Assembly (NCBI RefSeq): GCF_002531575.1
Contig: NZ_NWTI01000001.1
Span: forward strand, 579,501-643,500
Direction of reading: 5' to 3'
Length of the DNA: 64,000 nucleotides
Origin: Bradyrhizobium sp. Y36
GTDB taxonomy: Bacteria > Pseudomonadota > Alphaproteobacteria > Rhizobiales > Xanthobacteraceae
Of this stretch, positions 18,373-26,542 are shown piece by piece (the stretch's first letter is position 1; every line of letters starts with the position of its first letter). The translations under genes and the position numbers were made by a program. The notes beneath the pieces were generated by a model, which searched no databases, had not been told where the DNA came from, and saw only the letters and a list, made by a program, of their open reading frames with translations.

Positions 18373-19398
18373 TCACGCCGTCGTCCCATCAATCGACCGC
18401 CGGATCACCTTCTGCACCTCCGCGTTCGACAGGAACAGGTCGTGGTTGATGATGCCCCAGCCTTCAGCTGAGGCATCGACCACGCGCACGCCGAGCCTTG
18501 CGATGGCGGCCTTCTCGGCTGCGCCGACCCGCGTCATGCCGCCGGCGAGCTGCCCCGACAGCGCCAGCGCGCGATCGTTGGTCGAAGCGATCACGGTGAT
18601 CTTGCCGGCGAGCGGACCGATGCGCTGGATCGCCGAGGAGAACACGTCCATGTCGATGTCGGGCGCGGCGAACACCACCGCGCCGATCTTGCCCGTGACC
18701 GTATCGCCGTATTTCGCATAGAGCTGGCGCAGGCTTTCGAGCGTCAGCATGGTTCCCATGCTGTGCGCAACGATGTGCACGCGGCCGGCGCTGGGTGCCG
18801 ACACCAGCGCAGAGAGCACGCGCTCGAAATCGTCGCGCGACCACATCGCGCTGTCGCGGTCATAGGCATAGTCGAACAGTCCGGCCTTGGAAGGCCAGGA
18901 GAACACCAGGGTCCGGCCGCGGAACCTGATCCCGTCCGAGAGGTGGGCTGCATCCAGCACCGCGGTCTCGAACGTCTGCTTGAAGCCGTGCACGTAGATC
19001 AGCACGTCGCCTTCGCCGGTCTGCGCAGCGAGATCGCCGGCGTCGGCCGGCACCGGTTCGATCCGATCGAGACGCCAATCGCCTATTCCAACCGAAGCGA
19101 GCGACAGGCGGCTCTCGTCCGGAGCCACCAGCTTGGCCCGCGCCAGCGTCATGCTGGACGCGCGCTCCGGCCCGAACCAGGGTTTGGCGCGACCGCCACT
19201 CACCGGCTTGCGCGTGGTGGCGACGAGCACTGTGGGATCGGCCGAGAGTGACGATGCATCATAGCGCGCGCCGGTCGCGCCCAGGCCGGCGCATCCGCCG
19301 AGCGCAACGGCGCTTCCCGCCGACAGAAGTCCGCCGAGGACGGCGCGGCGCGAAACAGCATGGCGGGAGTCGCGTTGCAGAGGAGATCGGACGATCAC
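18373..19398 (-). CDS. Exported alpha/beta hydrolase (DUF900 type), probable Tat lipoprotein
   Basis: An alpha/beta-fold hydrolase of about 341 residues. A twin-arginine leader (SRRAVLGGLLSAGSAVALGG) ends in a lipobox-like LGGC. Downstream are LIYVHGFKQTFETAV (oxyanion region), the nucleophile elbow HIVAHSMGTMLTLE, a candidate acid in FAAPDIDMDVF and a His near the C-terminus (GIINHDLFLSN). This matches the DUF900 group, where substrates are mostly unknown. The start is uncertain: GTG at 19398 gives a compact leader; another GTG at 19449 would add 17 residues. It sits next to copy A of the dispersed element. Confidence 0.8.
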   Translation of the reverse strand: MIVRSPLQRDSRHAVSRRAVLGGLLSAGSAVALGGCAGLGATGARYDASSLSADPTVLVATTRKPVSGGRAKPWFGPERASSMTLARAKLVAPDESRLSLASVGIGDWRLDRIEPVPADAGDLAAQTGEGDVLIYVHGFKQTFETAVLDAAHLSDGIRFRGRTLVFSWPSKAGLFDYAYDRDSAMWSRDDFERVLSALVSAPSAGRVHIVAHSMGTMLTLESLRQLYAKYGDTVTGKIGAVVFAAPDIDMDVFSSAIQRIGPLAGKITVIASTNDRALALSGQLAGGMTRVGAAEKAAIARLGVRVVDASAEGWGIINHDLFLSNAEVQKVIRRSIDGTTA

Positions 19399-19439
19399 AC
19401 GGAACCTTTGGGAACTTTGCCCACCACAACGCCGCCCCG

Positions 19440-20282
19440 TCTGGCTCACTGAATGACAATGCAGGCGAGAAGACGGCGGAGCTGTGTTGCGCGGTCATGC
19501 CCACGGCATTGTGTCGCTGGCGCTCAGGAACGACCGAGTCGAAGAGCAGCATCGGCCGGCGCGCGGATGGGCCTCCAATGCTGGGCGAAACAGCGCAACG
19601 TGCTGTCAACCCCCGTTCGCAAAAATATTCCACTTTACCGAATTTCGGATTTGTCGTATGTGGTGGCCATCCCGGCCCATCAATGGGGCGGTCGTACGTC
19701 GTTTCGAACGCGGGCTGGGAGTTGCGGTGGACGCGGGCGGCGTTAAAGGCGGAGCTTGCGCGTGCAGGGCGAGAGAACCTCGTGAGCGCGCGTGATCCGC
19801 GAAGACGAACGGCGCTGCTTGCGTAAGGCGAAACCGTGTGGTCCTGGCCGTCGTTGCCACGGTCAAGCTGTTCGAAGATGCGGGTGAGCTCAACCGAGCG
19901 AACGGCATCGTCAATTCGAATGGCGAGGGGGGCCAAAGGAAAGGTCGGCTCCCGGGAGAGCGCGGCATAGGCCGTCAGACATCGCGCAGGGAAGGCCGGG
20001 TTTCGGCTGCCCTGTGTCTCCCCTGTGCATTGCGTGTGCATTCGTTCAGCACGGGGGTCTTCACGGGTGCCAGCCGGCGCCCGGCCTTCCCTGCATCCTT
20101 TCCTTCGAGAGGGTGTGACGAAAAGCATCACTCGGGCATTCATGCCGCGAGGATGTGCGCGCTTGTCTGCGATTACCTGCCAAATGATCTTCCTGGTGAG
20201 CATGCTGCGTCGGCTTCCGTGGAGGTGGTGGTCTGTTCCGAAATCTGCCTTGATGCGAATTCGAGGTGGAAGGAGCGACGAT
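19440..20282. repeat. Copy A of a ~560-bp dispersed element, with flanks
   Basis: This 840-bp stretch between the hydrolase and the D-aminoacylase has no credible gene. From about 19606 to 20165 it matches the region 48722-49285 in the same orientation and order. Shared blocks include TTTACCGAATTTCGG-like, GGGGCGGTCGTACGTCG, GTGGTCCTGG(C)..GTCGTTGC, GCAGGGAAGGCCGG and CCCGGCCTTCCCTGC. The last two are inverted copies of each other about 120 bases apart, suggesting a folded RNA or DNA structure. Frames through it give Arg/Cys-rich nonsense. Confidence 0.8.
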
Positions 20283-21773
20283 ATGAGCGGCTTGGTGATC
20301 TCTGGCGGCCGGGTGGTGGATCCTGCGAGCGGCATGGATGCCATCGGCGACGTGGCGGTGCTGGACGGCAGGATCGCCGCGGTCGGCTCGTCGCTCGGCG
20401 GCGCCGAGCGGGTGATCGATGCCACCGGCCTCGTGGTTGCGCCCGGCTTCATCGACCTGCACGCGCACGGCCAGTCGATCCCGGCCGACCGCATGCAGGC
20501 GTTCGACGGCGTCACGACCACGCTCGATCTCGAAGCCGGCGTGCTGCCGGTCGGGTCCTGGTACGAGCGGCAGGCGCGGAAGGGCCGCGTGCTGAACTAC
20601 GGCGCCGCCACCAACTGGGCGTTTGCGCGCATCGGCGCGATGACCGGCTCCAATGCCGAGAGCTCGCTGGAAGCGTTCGGCAATGCCATGCGCGACCGGC
20701 GCTGGATGGACAATGTCGCAACCGATGCGGAGGTCTCAGGCATTCTGGATCGGCTCTCGCGCGGCCTCAACGAAGGCGGCATCGGCATCGGCATCCTCAA
20801 TGCCTACGCGCCGGGCGCGGGCGTGCAGGAGCTGACCGCGGTGTGTCAGCTCGCTGCGGCCAAGGACGTGCCGACCTTCACCCATGTCGCCTTCATGTCG
20901 CGCATCGACCCCGAAAGCGCGGTGGAAGCCTATATCCGCCTGATCGGCTATGCCGGCGCCACCGGCGCACATATGCACATCTGCCATTTCAACTCGTCGA
21001 GCAAGACCGACATCGCGCGCTGCCGTGCGTTGATCGAAAAGGCGCAAGCACAGGGCCTGCCCATCACGGTCGAGGCCTATCCTTACGGCACCGGCTCGAC
21101 CGTGCTGGCCGCGGCCTTCTTCAGTGATCCCGAATTCGTCGAGCGCAACGGCACCGGCTACGATTCCGTGCAGCGCGTCACCGACGGCTACCGCTTCCAC
21201 GACCGCGAGGAGCTCTTGAAGGCGCAGGCCGACGAGCCGTCCTCGCTGGTGCTCTGGCATATCCTCGACACCGAGCACAATGCGCATCACCGCGACCTGC
21301 TCGACCTGTCGGTGCTCTATCCCGGCGGCGCCATCGCCTCCGACGCGATGCCGTGGACGACGTCGGATGGCAAGACCTACACCGGCGATGCCTGGCCGCT
21401 GCCCGATGATGCCACCTCGCATCCGCGCTCGGCCGGCTGCTTCACCAAGTTCATCCGCGAATGGGTGCGCGAGCGCAAGACGGTGTCGCTGCTGGAAGGC
21501 GTGCGCAAATGCGCGCTGATCCCGGCGGAGATCCTGTCGCAGAGCACGCCAGCGATGCGCGCCAAGGGCCGGCTGGCGAAAGACGCCGATGCCGACATCG
21601 TCGTGTTCGACTACGAGAAACTCTCGGACCGAGCCACCTTCACGAAGATGAACCGTCCGTCCGAAGGCGTGCGGCATCTCGTCGTCAGCGGCCAGCCGTT
21701 GATCACCGACGGCATTCTCGACGTCGCCGCGCGGCCGGGAAAACCGGTGCGCCGTCCCGTCGTCGAGAGCTGA
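20283..21773 (+). CDS. N-acyl-D-amino-acid deacylase / D-aminoacylase family amidohydrolase
   Basis: A zinc-dependent amidohydrolase that removes the N-acyl group from D-amino acids (or a close relative acting on related amides). The 496-residue product has the N-terminal beta-sandwich (LVISGGRVVDPASGMDAIGD), the metal-binding IDLHAHGQS (HxH), THVAFMSRID, MHICHFNSS, and the C-terminal DADIVVFDYEKLSDRATF return to the sandwich. The ATG at 20283 follows AAGGAGCGACG, a strong ribosome-binding site. A CobW-type GTPase gene starts 16 bases after its stop, so the two are probably co-transcribed. Copy A of the dispersed element lies directly upstream. Confidence 0.88.
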   Translation: MSGLVISGGRVVDPASGMDAIGDVAVLDGRIAAVGSSLGGAERVIDATGLVVAPGFIDLHAHGQSIPADRMQAFDGVTTTLDLEAGVLPVGSWYERQARKGRVLNYGAATNWAFARIGAMTGSNAESSLEAFGNAMRDRRWMDNVATDAEVSGILDRLSRGLNEGGIGIGILNAYAPGAGVQELTAVCQLAAAKDVPTFTHVAFMSRIDPESAVEAYIRLIGYAGATGAHMHICHFNSSSKTDIARCRALIEKAQAQGLPITVEAYPYGTGSTVLAAAFFSDPEFVERNGTGYDSVQRVTDGYRFHDREELLKAQADEPSSLVLWHILDTEHNAHHRDLLDLSVLYPGGAIASDAMPWTTSDGKTYTGDAWPLPDDATSHPRSAGCFTKFIREWVRERKTVSLLEGVRKCALIPAEILSQSTPAMRAKGRLAKDADADIVVFDYEKLSDRATFTKMNRPSEGVRHLVVSGQPLITDGILDVAARPGKPVRRPVVES

Positions 21774-21789
21774 CCCAGAGAGCTGACCC

Positions 21790-22719
21790 ATGCCGGTCCC
21801 CATTCTGCTGGTCACGGGCTTTTTGGGGGCGGGCAAGACCACGGTCGTGAACCATCTGCTGGCGCATGCGCAAGGACGCCGCATCGCCGCAATCGTCAAC
21901 GATTTCGGCGCCATCAACATCGACGCGGAGCTGATCGCGGGCGCCAGCGACGGCGTGGTCAGCCTGGCCAATGGCTGCATCTGCTGCTCGCTCGAGGGCG
22001 ATCTTCTGCGCACGCTGTCGACCCTGCTGCGGCGCGATCCGAAGCCGGAGTACATCGTCATCGAGACCAGCGGCGTCGCCGATCCCGCCGACATCGTGCG
22101 CAATCTGATGGACCCTGTGATCCTGCGCGAGGCGCCGCTGGAGACGGTGCTCTGCGTGATGGACGCGGCGACACCGCCGTCCGCGCTGGATGACGCGCTG
22201 CATCGTTCGCAGCTCCGCGTCGCCGACATCGTCGCGCTCAGCAAGCTCGATCTCGCGGACGAGGGCGCAAGCGTGCGGATGCGCGAGGCCATTCGCGCGC
22301 AACGCGTCCCTGCCGTGGTGGTCGATGCCAAGCACGGCGCAATTCCGTCGGCGCTGCTGTTTCCCGCGCATGTTGCGCGCGAACCCGTGCCGCGCGCACC
22401 GGGGCCAAAACGCCCGGCAGAGGACCGCTTCGAGACGCTGAGCTGGACCTCGGAGCAGCCGCTTTCGCTACCGCGTCTGCAGCAGGCGATCGGCAGGCTG
22501 GCACCAAAACTTGCACGCGCCAAAGGCCTGTTCGAGACGGTCGAGCAGCCCGGCCGCCAGATGGTGTTTCAATTCGCCGCCGGCCGCGCCACGCTGGCGC
22601 CTGGCGATGCATCGGCCGCGGGCGTGCCGCGATCGCGCATTGTCTTCATCGCCGAGCTCGGTGTGCTCTCGAAGGCCGAGCTCGACGCGATCATGGACGC
22701 GTGCGTTGCGACCGGCTGA
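21790..22719 (+). CDS. CobW/COG0523-family GTP-binding metallochaperone
   Basis: A G3E-family GTPase of 309 residues. Walker A is TGFLGAGKTT, the metal-binding CxCC is in NGCICCSLEGDLL, Walker B-like VIETSGVADP, and the guanine-specificity loop is ALSKLDLAD. A C-terminal CobW domain of about 80 residues follows. These proteins insert metals, often zinc, into client enzymes. Lying 16 bases behind a zinc amidohydrolase gene, this one is a good candidate chaperone for that enzyme, which is inference from gene order. Confidence 0.9.
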   Translation: MPVPILLVTGFLGAGKTTVVNHLLAHAQGRRIAAIVNDFGAINIDAELIAGASDGVVSLANGCICCSLEGDLLRTLSTLLRRDPKPEYIVIETSGVADPADIVRNLMDPVILREAPLETVLCVMDAATPPSALDDALHRSQLRVADIVALSKLDLADEGASVRMREAIRAQRVPAVVVDAKHGAIPSALLFPAHVAREPVPRAPGPKRPAEDRFETLSWTSEQPLSLPRLQQAIGRLAPKLARAKGLFETVEQPGRQMVFQFAAGRATLAPGDASAAGVPRSRIVFIAELGVLSKAELDAIMDACVATG

Positions 22720-22777
22720 GGCGGGCACTGGATCGAGATCGGTCTCGTATGCCCTCGGTCCGGCTACGGCGTATCGT

Positions 22778-23599
22778 TCAGCTGCAGCCGCCGCATCCGC
22801 CGCCACCTCCGCCGCCGCCACCTCCGCAACCCCCGCCGCCACTGTCGCCGCTGCTCATCGTCTGCGACGCGCTATAGACGGAGGCATGGGCGGTCCCCGT
22901 CAGCACGACAGCGCCGGTCAGCGCGACGGCGAGGAGCAGCTCGTGGTCGAGCGGCGCACGCGACGCGCGCTCATGTGAAGCCTGATAGCTCTCGAGGACA
23001 TTGGTGCCGGCCCGCGTGCGTCGGGGCGTCGTCGCCAGCACGAGACCGGCAACTGCGGTCACCAGGATCAGGAACAGCAGAAAATCCACCGGATGATGCC
23101 GCGATGCGCCGACCACGGCCTTGGTGAGGCCAAACACCATCAGCAGTCCGACGAAGGGCAGGACCGTCTTGCGGAAGGACGCCATCTGCTCGCGGCTCGG
23201 GCAATAGCCGGACCGTTGCAGGCGCTCCTGGATGCGCTCGACGATCGGCTGGATCGCCGTCTGGAATTGCTGCCGTGTCATGTCGGGCTGAAGCTGCATC
23301 CGCGGCGGTTTGCCGATCAGGCTCGCCAGCGGGACCTGGTCGACGACGGTGATGTTGCGGCCGTCGGGCTCGATGATGGCGCCGTTTTCGGAGGTGAGCC
23401 TGAACAGCACGGCGTCACCGAGCCTTTTGGCGCCGCCGGCGAGATAGGCCAATTCGAGGATGCCGAGCCGGCCGCTCGCTTGCGCGCTCGGACCGATCTC
23501 CGACTTGAGGCGGAAGCTCAGCCAGAAGGTAGTGAAGGCAAGAGCCAGATAGAGGGTGATGAAAGGGCCGGCAGTCCAGTTGAAGGGATTCCATACCAT
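22778..23599 (-). CDS. TIGR04222-like membrane protein with Gly/Cys-rich tail
   Basis: A 273-residue membrane protein: a first helix at about 12-30 (FITLYLALAFTTFWLSFRL), a soluble domain (about 35-160), two or three helices between 165 and 240, and a C-terminal tail of about 25 residues made almost only of Gly with several Cys, ending CGGCS. The overall plan fits the TIGR04222 family. Start ATG at 23599 with AAGGTG upstream. It is the second gene of a two-gene operon (4-bp gap) after the DEVWHQHLI protein. The Gly/Cys tail could bind metal or be modified, but no function is known to me. Confidence 0.75.
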   Translation of the reverse strand: MVWNPFNWTAGPFITLYLALAFTTFWLSFRLKSEIGPSAQASGRLGILELAYLAGGAKRLGDAVLFRLTSENGAIIEPDGRNITVVDQVPLASLIGKPPRMQLQPDMTRQQFQTAIQPIVERIQERLQRSGYCPSREQMASFRKTVLPFVGLLMVFGLTKAVVGASRHHPVDFLLFLILVTAVAGLVLATTPRRTRAGTNVLESYQASHERASRAPLDHELLLAVALTGAVVLTGTAHASVYSASQTMSSGDSGGGGCGGGGGGGGGGCGGCS

Positions 23600-23603
23600 C
23601 GGT

Positions 23604-24182
23604 TCACCTTTTGGAGAGACGTCGGATCCAGGACATCGGTCTCGGGACGACCAGCCAATTGCTCCGGTCCGTTACGTGATAGCGCGGACGCCCGAAGCGG
23701 AGATGGGTGGCCGGCCACAACTCAGAGTCCGGCGGCCCGAAGAATTGCTCGTGCAGTGCCAGCGTCTCGGCATATTGCCGGCGATAGATCATCTGGGCCT
23801 CTGGTCCGCCCGGCGTGGGGTCGTGATGCAGCGGTGCCTGGAGCGCCTCGCCGCACCAGATGGTCCAATAGTCGCGTGAATAGATCAGGTGCTGGTGCCA
23901 GACTTCGTCGACCAACTCGCTTGGCGTCACCGGCGTCGGCGAGACGACGGCGAGAAAGCAGAAGCGCCGATAGGCATCGACGGCCGCCCGGGCCTCCTCG
24001 AGGCGCCAGCCGTGATCGCGCGCGAGCCGGCGCGTGAAGTTCAGCGGTGTGTCGGGTTCGAAATCATGCTGCGCGATGCGCTGCCACAGGGCCTGTCGTG
24101 GAGGTGTCCAGATCGGGGCGTCCAACTGCAAGTCGATCTTGATTGGCGTCTTCTGTAACGAAAGCTTCCGAGGCTCCTCCAT
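23604..24182 (-). CDS. Glycine-rich-domain-protein-like (GRDP-like, PF07173-type) protein
   Basis: A soluble 192-residue protein. The segment VDEVWHQHLIYSRDYW (residues 91-106) is the hallmark of the plant GRDP / PF07173-type domain, here without the glycine-rich tail; that tail is found instead on the next gene product. A Trp-rich N-terminus (APIWTPPRQALWQRIAQHDF) and a C-terminal RPMSWIRRLSKR follow. The ATG at 24182 is used; an in-frame GTG at 24209 is possible. Its stop is four bases before the start of the TIGR04222-like gene. Function unknown. Confidence 0.72.
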   Translation of the reverse strand: MEEPRKLSLQKTPIKIDLQLDAPIWTPPRQALWQRIAQHDFEPDTPLNFTRRLARDHGWRLEEARAAVDAYRRFCFLAVVSPTPVTPSELVDEVWHQHLIYSRDYWTIWCGEALQAPLHHDPTPGGPEAQMIYRRQYAETLALHEQFFGPPDSELWPATHLRFGRPRYHVTDRSNWLVVPRPMSWIRRLSKR

Positions 24183-24274
24183 GAACCAAGAATAGCACGG
24201 GTGATGCACACGTACGAGGGGTTGAAACAGGACTTTCCGACCCGATATTGGGGGGATGCCGGTCGTGCCGGGCT

Positions 24275-24667
24275 TCAGTCTTCGGTCGGCAGCTCATTCC
24301 CATGCACATACCAATCCGCGCGTGACGCCCATTGCACGTGCCGCTCGGGCGCGGCGCCCAGCGGCTGGTCGAACGCGCCGGCATGGATGATCGCCTCGCG
24401 CCCGCTGCGCGTGAGGTGCGGCGGGCTGCCGCAAGTCCCGCAGAACGCGGTGGCAAAGCTGCGCGCGTTCGGCAGGTCGAAGCGTCGCACGGATGTTTCT
24501 CCGCGCAGCCAGCGCAGTGCCCCGGCTTTCACGATCACCTCGCAGGCATGCGCGCTCCCGGTCGCCTTGCGGCAGCGCGAGCAATGGCAGTTAAGGAAGC
24601 GGTCGAACGGACCCTCGATCTCGAAGGCGACTTCGCCGCACAGGCAGCTCCCCCGCAATGCCGTCAT
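24275..24667 (-). CDS. GFA-family zinc protein (glutathione-dependent formaldehyde-activating type)
   Basis: A 130-residue protein of the GFA/CENP-V fold. The Zn-binding Cys residues are visible as GSCLCGEVAF, NCHCSRCRKATGS and FCGTCGSP. The Gfa enzyme of Paracoccus speeds formation of S-hydroxymethylglutathione, but most paralogues have no proven role, so the enzyme name is tentative. ATG at 24667 follows GGAGGGGG; an in-frame start at 24739 would add non-conserved residues. Confidence 0.85.
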   Translation of the reverse strand: MTALRGSCLCGEVAFEIEGPFDRFLNCHCSRCRKATGSAHACEVIVKAGALRWLRGETSVRRFDLPNARSFATAFCGTCGSPPHLTRSGREAIIHAGAFDQPLGAAPERHVQWASRADWYVHGNELPTED

Positions 24668-24864
24668 CTCATTCCCCCTCCGGCTCGGCGCCGTGCTTCC
24701 GCGTGGGTACCGACCAGCGCCGTTTCCGGCAGGCTCCACAATTGCTCGACCGACATGGTGATGCCGTTCAGCTCCCGGGGCTGCATGGGGTCGCGTTTGC
24801 TCCCGCAGCTATCAGACCCTTCCGGCCGGCAATTCTCAAGAGGGGATCGGCAGATCCGCCAGGC

Positions 24865-25242
24865 TCACGCGAACTGCGCGACGCCGTTTCCGACCGACCA
24901 GTTCTCCTTGGGCGCGTCGAGCACGTTGACGAACACGTCTTCACGCCGGATGCCCGGATTTGCGCCGAGACGATCCGCAATCTGGCGATACAGCGCCTTC
25001 TTCTGCTCAGGCGTGCGCGAGGCGAACACGGTGATCTGGATCAGCAATGCGTCGTCGCTGCGCGCGACGCCGTAACCGGTGCCGCAGCGGAAGTTCGCCG
25101 GCGCGTGCTCGGTGATGGACATGAACGCGTCGTCCTCGGGCACGTCGAGCGCCGCGCGCATGGCGTGATAGAGGCCGTCCAGAATCGCCTGCCGGTAGGC
25201 CTCGGACTTGCCGGCGCGCATCGCGATGTGAAGCAGAGGCAT
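24865..25242 (-). CDS. Tautomerase family protein
   Basis: A 125-residue tautomerase-fold protein in which Pro2 (MPLLHIAMRAG) would be the catalytic base after Met removal. HAMRAALDVPEDDAFMSITE and the C-terminal REDVFVNVLDAPKENWSVGN fit the family of about 128-residue tautomerases (Tautomerase_2). AAGGGAT lies seven bases before the ATG at 25242. It is divergent from the TetR-type gene at 25400, and the shared 157-bp region carries two operator-like sites, so it is the probable target of that regulator. Confidence 0.85.
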   Translation of the reverse strand: MPLLHIAMRAGKSEAYRQAILDGLYHAMRAALDVPEDDAFMSITEHAPANFRCGTGYGVARSDDALLIQITVFASRTPEQKKALYRQIADRLGANPGIRREDVFVNVLDAPKENWSVGNGVAQFA

Positions 25243-25338
25243 GAGCGGATCCCTTTGCATGCGGGTTCGATCCGGCGGCGCAGGTCGCCTCGCCGGTTCG
25301 TCCGGTTGACGGAACGGACTATCAATCCCATCTGGTTT

Positions 25339-25380
25339 TTGACACGAAGTCGAGAAAGCATGTTCTTGACACGATGTCAA
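25339..25380. promoter_or_regulatory. Two operator-like sites between tautomerase and tetR-type gene
   Basis: TTGACACGATGTCAA (25366-25380) is a perfect inverted repeat with a 3-base centre. A second, imperfect copy TTGACACGAAGTCGA lies at 25339-25353, 27 bases away. TTGACA can also serve as a -35 box, so binding would cover the promoter. TetR-family autoregulation and control of the divergent gene is the usual arrangement. Confidence 0.65.
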
Positions 25381-25399
25381 ATACCTTGAGGAGCCGGGC

Positions 25400-26005
25400 T
25401 TGAGGCCGCGCGAATTCGATCACGACGAGGTCCTGCGCATCGCGTTCGACCAGTTCTGGCGCAACGGGGTGCGCGGCACCTCGCTGTCCGACATCGCGCG
25501 CGACGCCGGGGTGCAGCGCGGCAGCCTCTACAACGCCTTCGGCAGCAAGGAGGCCCTGTTTCTGCAGGCCTATGAACGCTATGCGGGCGACTATCTGCTC
25601 GCCCTGCAAAGGGCGCTCGGCACGGGCTCCCTGCGCAAGCGCCTCACCGCGTTCTTCGATCTCACCATCACCAATTTCCGTGCGGGCACGCCGCCGCGGG
25701 GATGTCCGACCACGCGCGGCCTGATGGAGCTTGGCGCGGCCGAAGGCGAGGGGCTGGATGAAGAGGCGCGCCAGGCTTTTGCTGGCCTGATCTCGCGCAT
25801 CACCGCATTGGTTCAGGACAATCTGGCGGCGGGCGCGGCGCGGGGTGAGTTCGACGGCAATGCCGCAGCCGCAGCGCTGCACATCATCACGGTGACGCGC
25901 GGCCTCGCCGTGCTCGAACGTGCCTTTGGCGACGAGCCGCAATTGCGCAAGATCGCCGCGCACACGATCGATCTCGTGCTCGGCAGGAAGGGGGGGAGCG
26001 CATGA
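25400..26005 (+). CDS. TetR/AcrR-family transcriptional repressor
   Basis: A 201-residue regulator with an N-terminal TetR helix-turn-helix (GVRGTSLSDIARDAGVQRGS then LYNAFGSKEALF) and an all-helical ligand-binding C-terminus. The start is a TTG at 25400 with GAGGAG six bases upstream; no ATG is suitably placed. It probably represses itself and the divergent tautomerase through the palindromes at 25339-25380. The last codons (AGC GCA TGA) fall within a dispersed repeat that begins at 26000, so the repeat supplies the stop codon. Confidence 0.9.
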   Translation: MRPREFDHDEVLRIAFDQFWRNGVRGTSLSDIARDAGVQRGSLYNAFGSKEALFLQAYERYAGDYLLALQRALGTGSLRKRLTAFFDLTITNFRAGTPPRGCPTTRGLMELGAAEGEGLDEEARQAFAGLISRITALVQDNLAAGAARGEFDGNAAAAALHIITVTRGLAVLERAFGDEPQLRKIAAHTIDLVLGRKGGSA

Positions 26006-26046
26006 TCCGGAAAAGTGTGAAGCGGCTTTCCGGAAAGATCATGCGC
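26000..26046. repeat. GCATGATCCGGAAAAGTG-type repeat, copy 1
   Basis: An inverted repeat GCATGATC ... GATCATGC enclosing GGAAAAGTGTGAAGCGGCTT. It begins inside the last codons of the TetR-type gene. A second copy is at 43660-43704. Confidence 0.85.
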
Positions 26047-26058
26047 AAACAACAGCTC

Positions 26059-26538
26059 TCAGCACAGCGCGAGCGCGTTCACGGCTCGTGTCGCAGCAGC
26101 TACCTTGCCGGAGCCGACGAACTGGCCGACGATGGATTCGAGCTCGCCCGGCCGGTTGCGGCGCGCGACCGTCAGCAATTGCATCAACTCCGCCTCGTCC
26201 TTCGACAGGCGCCGGCACGACGGCGGCATGAAGCACGGCTCGCAGGGCCGGCCGCTGCGCAGGATCCTGACCAGCGCGGCAGCGCGGGCCACCAGCAACG
26301 GGCTGTCGGAAATGCCCGGCGTCTCGTCGGCAAAACGATACGCCGCTTCCCAGCAGTCGGACGCGCCGGTCGTATAGGCCGCGCCGATGAAGCGGAATAG
26401 CGACAGCGCGACGCGGCAGAACTCGTCGCAGCTCTCGATGCAGGGATGCGCCGCAAGCGCGGCCCGCAGCGGGCAGAGCCGCGCGGCGCCGGCCTCGGAA
26501 GTTGCCACGGCTCCGCAGATATCGGGGGTCATGACCAT
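26059..26538 (-). CDS. Cys-rich hypothetical protein, second of a paralogous pair
   Basis: A 159-residue protein with ten Cys (8, 22, 33, 37, 41, 62, 99, 102, 108, 159). The cluster GRPCEPCFMPPSCRRLSKDE (97-116) resembles the HCPTCPRMSDSE segment of the upstream neighbour, and both are followed by an acidic amphipathic helix, so the two look like distant paralogues. No signal peptide or membrane helix is present. A metal- or cluster-binding role is suggested by the Cys pattern only. It starts four bases after the stop of the neighbour (operon). ATG at 26532 is an alternative start. Confidence 0.55.
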   Translation of the reverse strand: MVMTPDICGAVATSEAGAARLCPLRAALAAHPCIESCDEFCRVALSLFRFIGAAYTTGASDCWEAAYRFADETPGISDSPLLVARAAALVRILRSGRPCEPCFMPPSCRRLSKDEAELMQLLTVARRNRPGELESIVGQFVGSGKVAAATRAVNALALC

Positions 26539-26542
26539 CTCG

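Noticed and set aside
19838..21127. Reading the dispersed element and the first part of the D-aminoacylase gene as one long + strand gene in another frame.
   Set aside because: The frame is Arg-rich and out of register with the conserved amidohydrolase. The real gene starts at 20283 with a strong ribosome-binding site.
22499..22514. A TGGCAC ... TTGC sequence resembling a sigma-54 promoter.
   Set aside because: The spacer is six bases instead of five, and it lies inside the CobW coding region with no suitably placed gene downstream.
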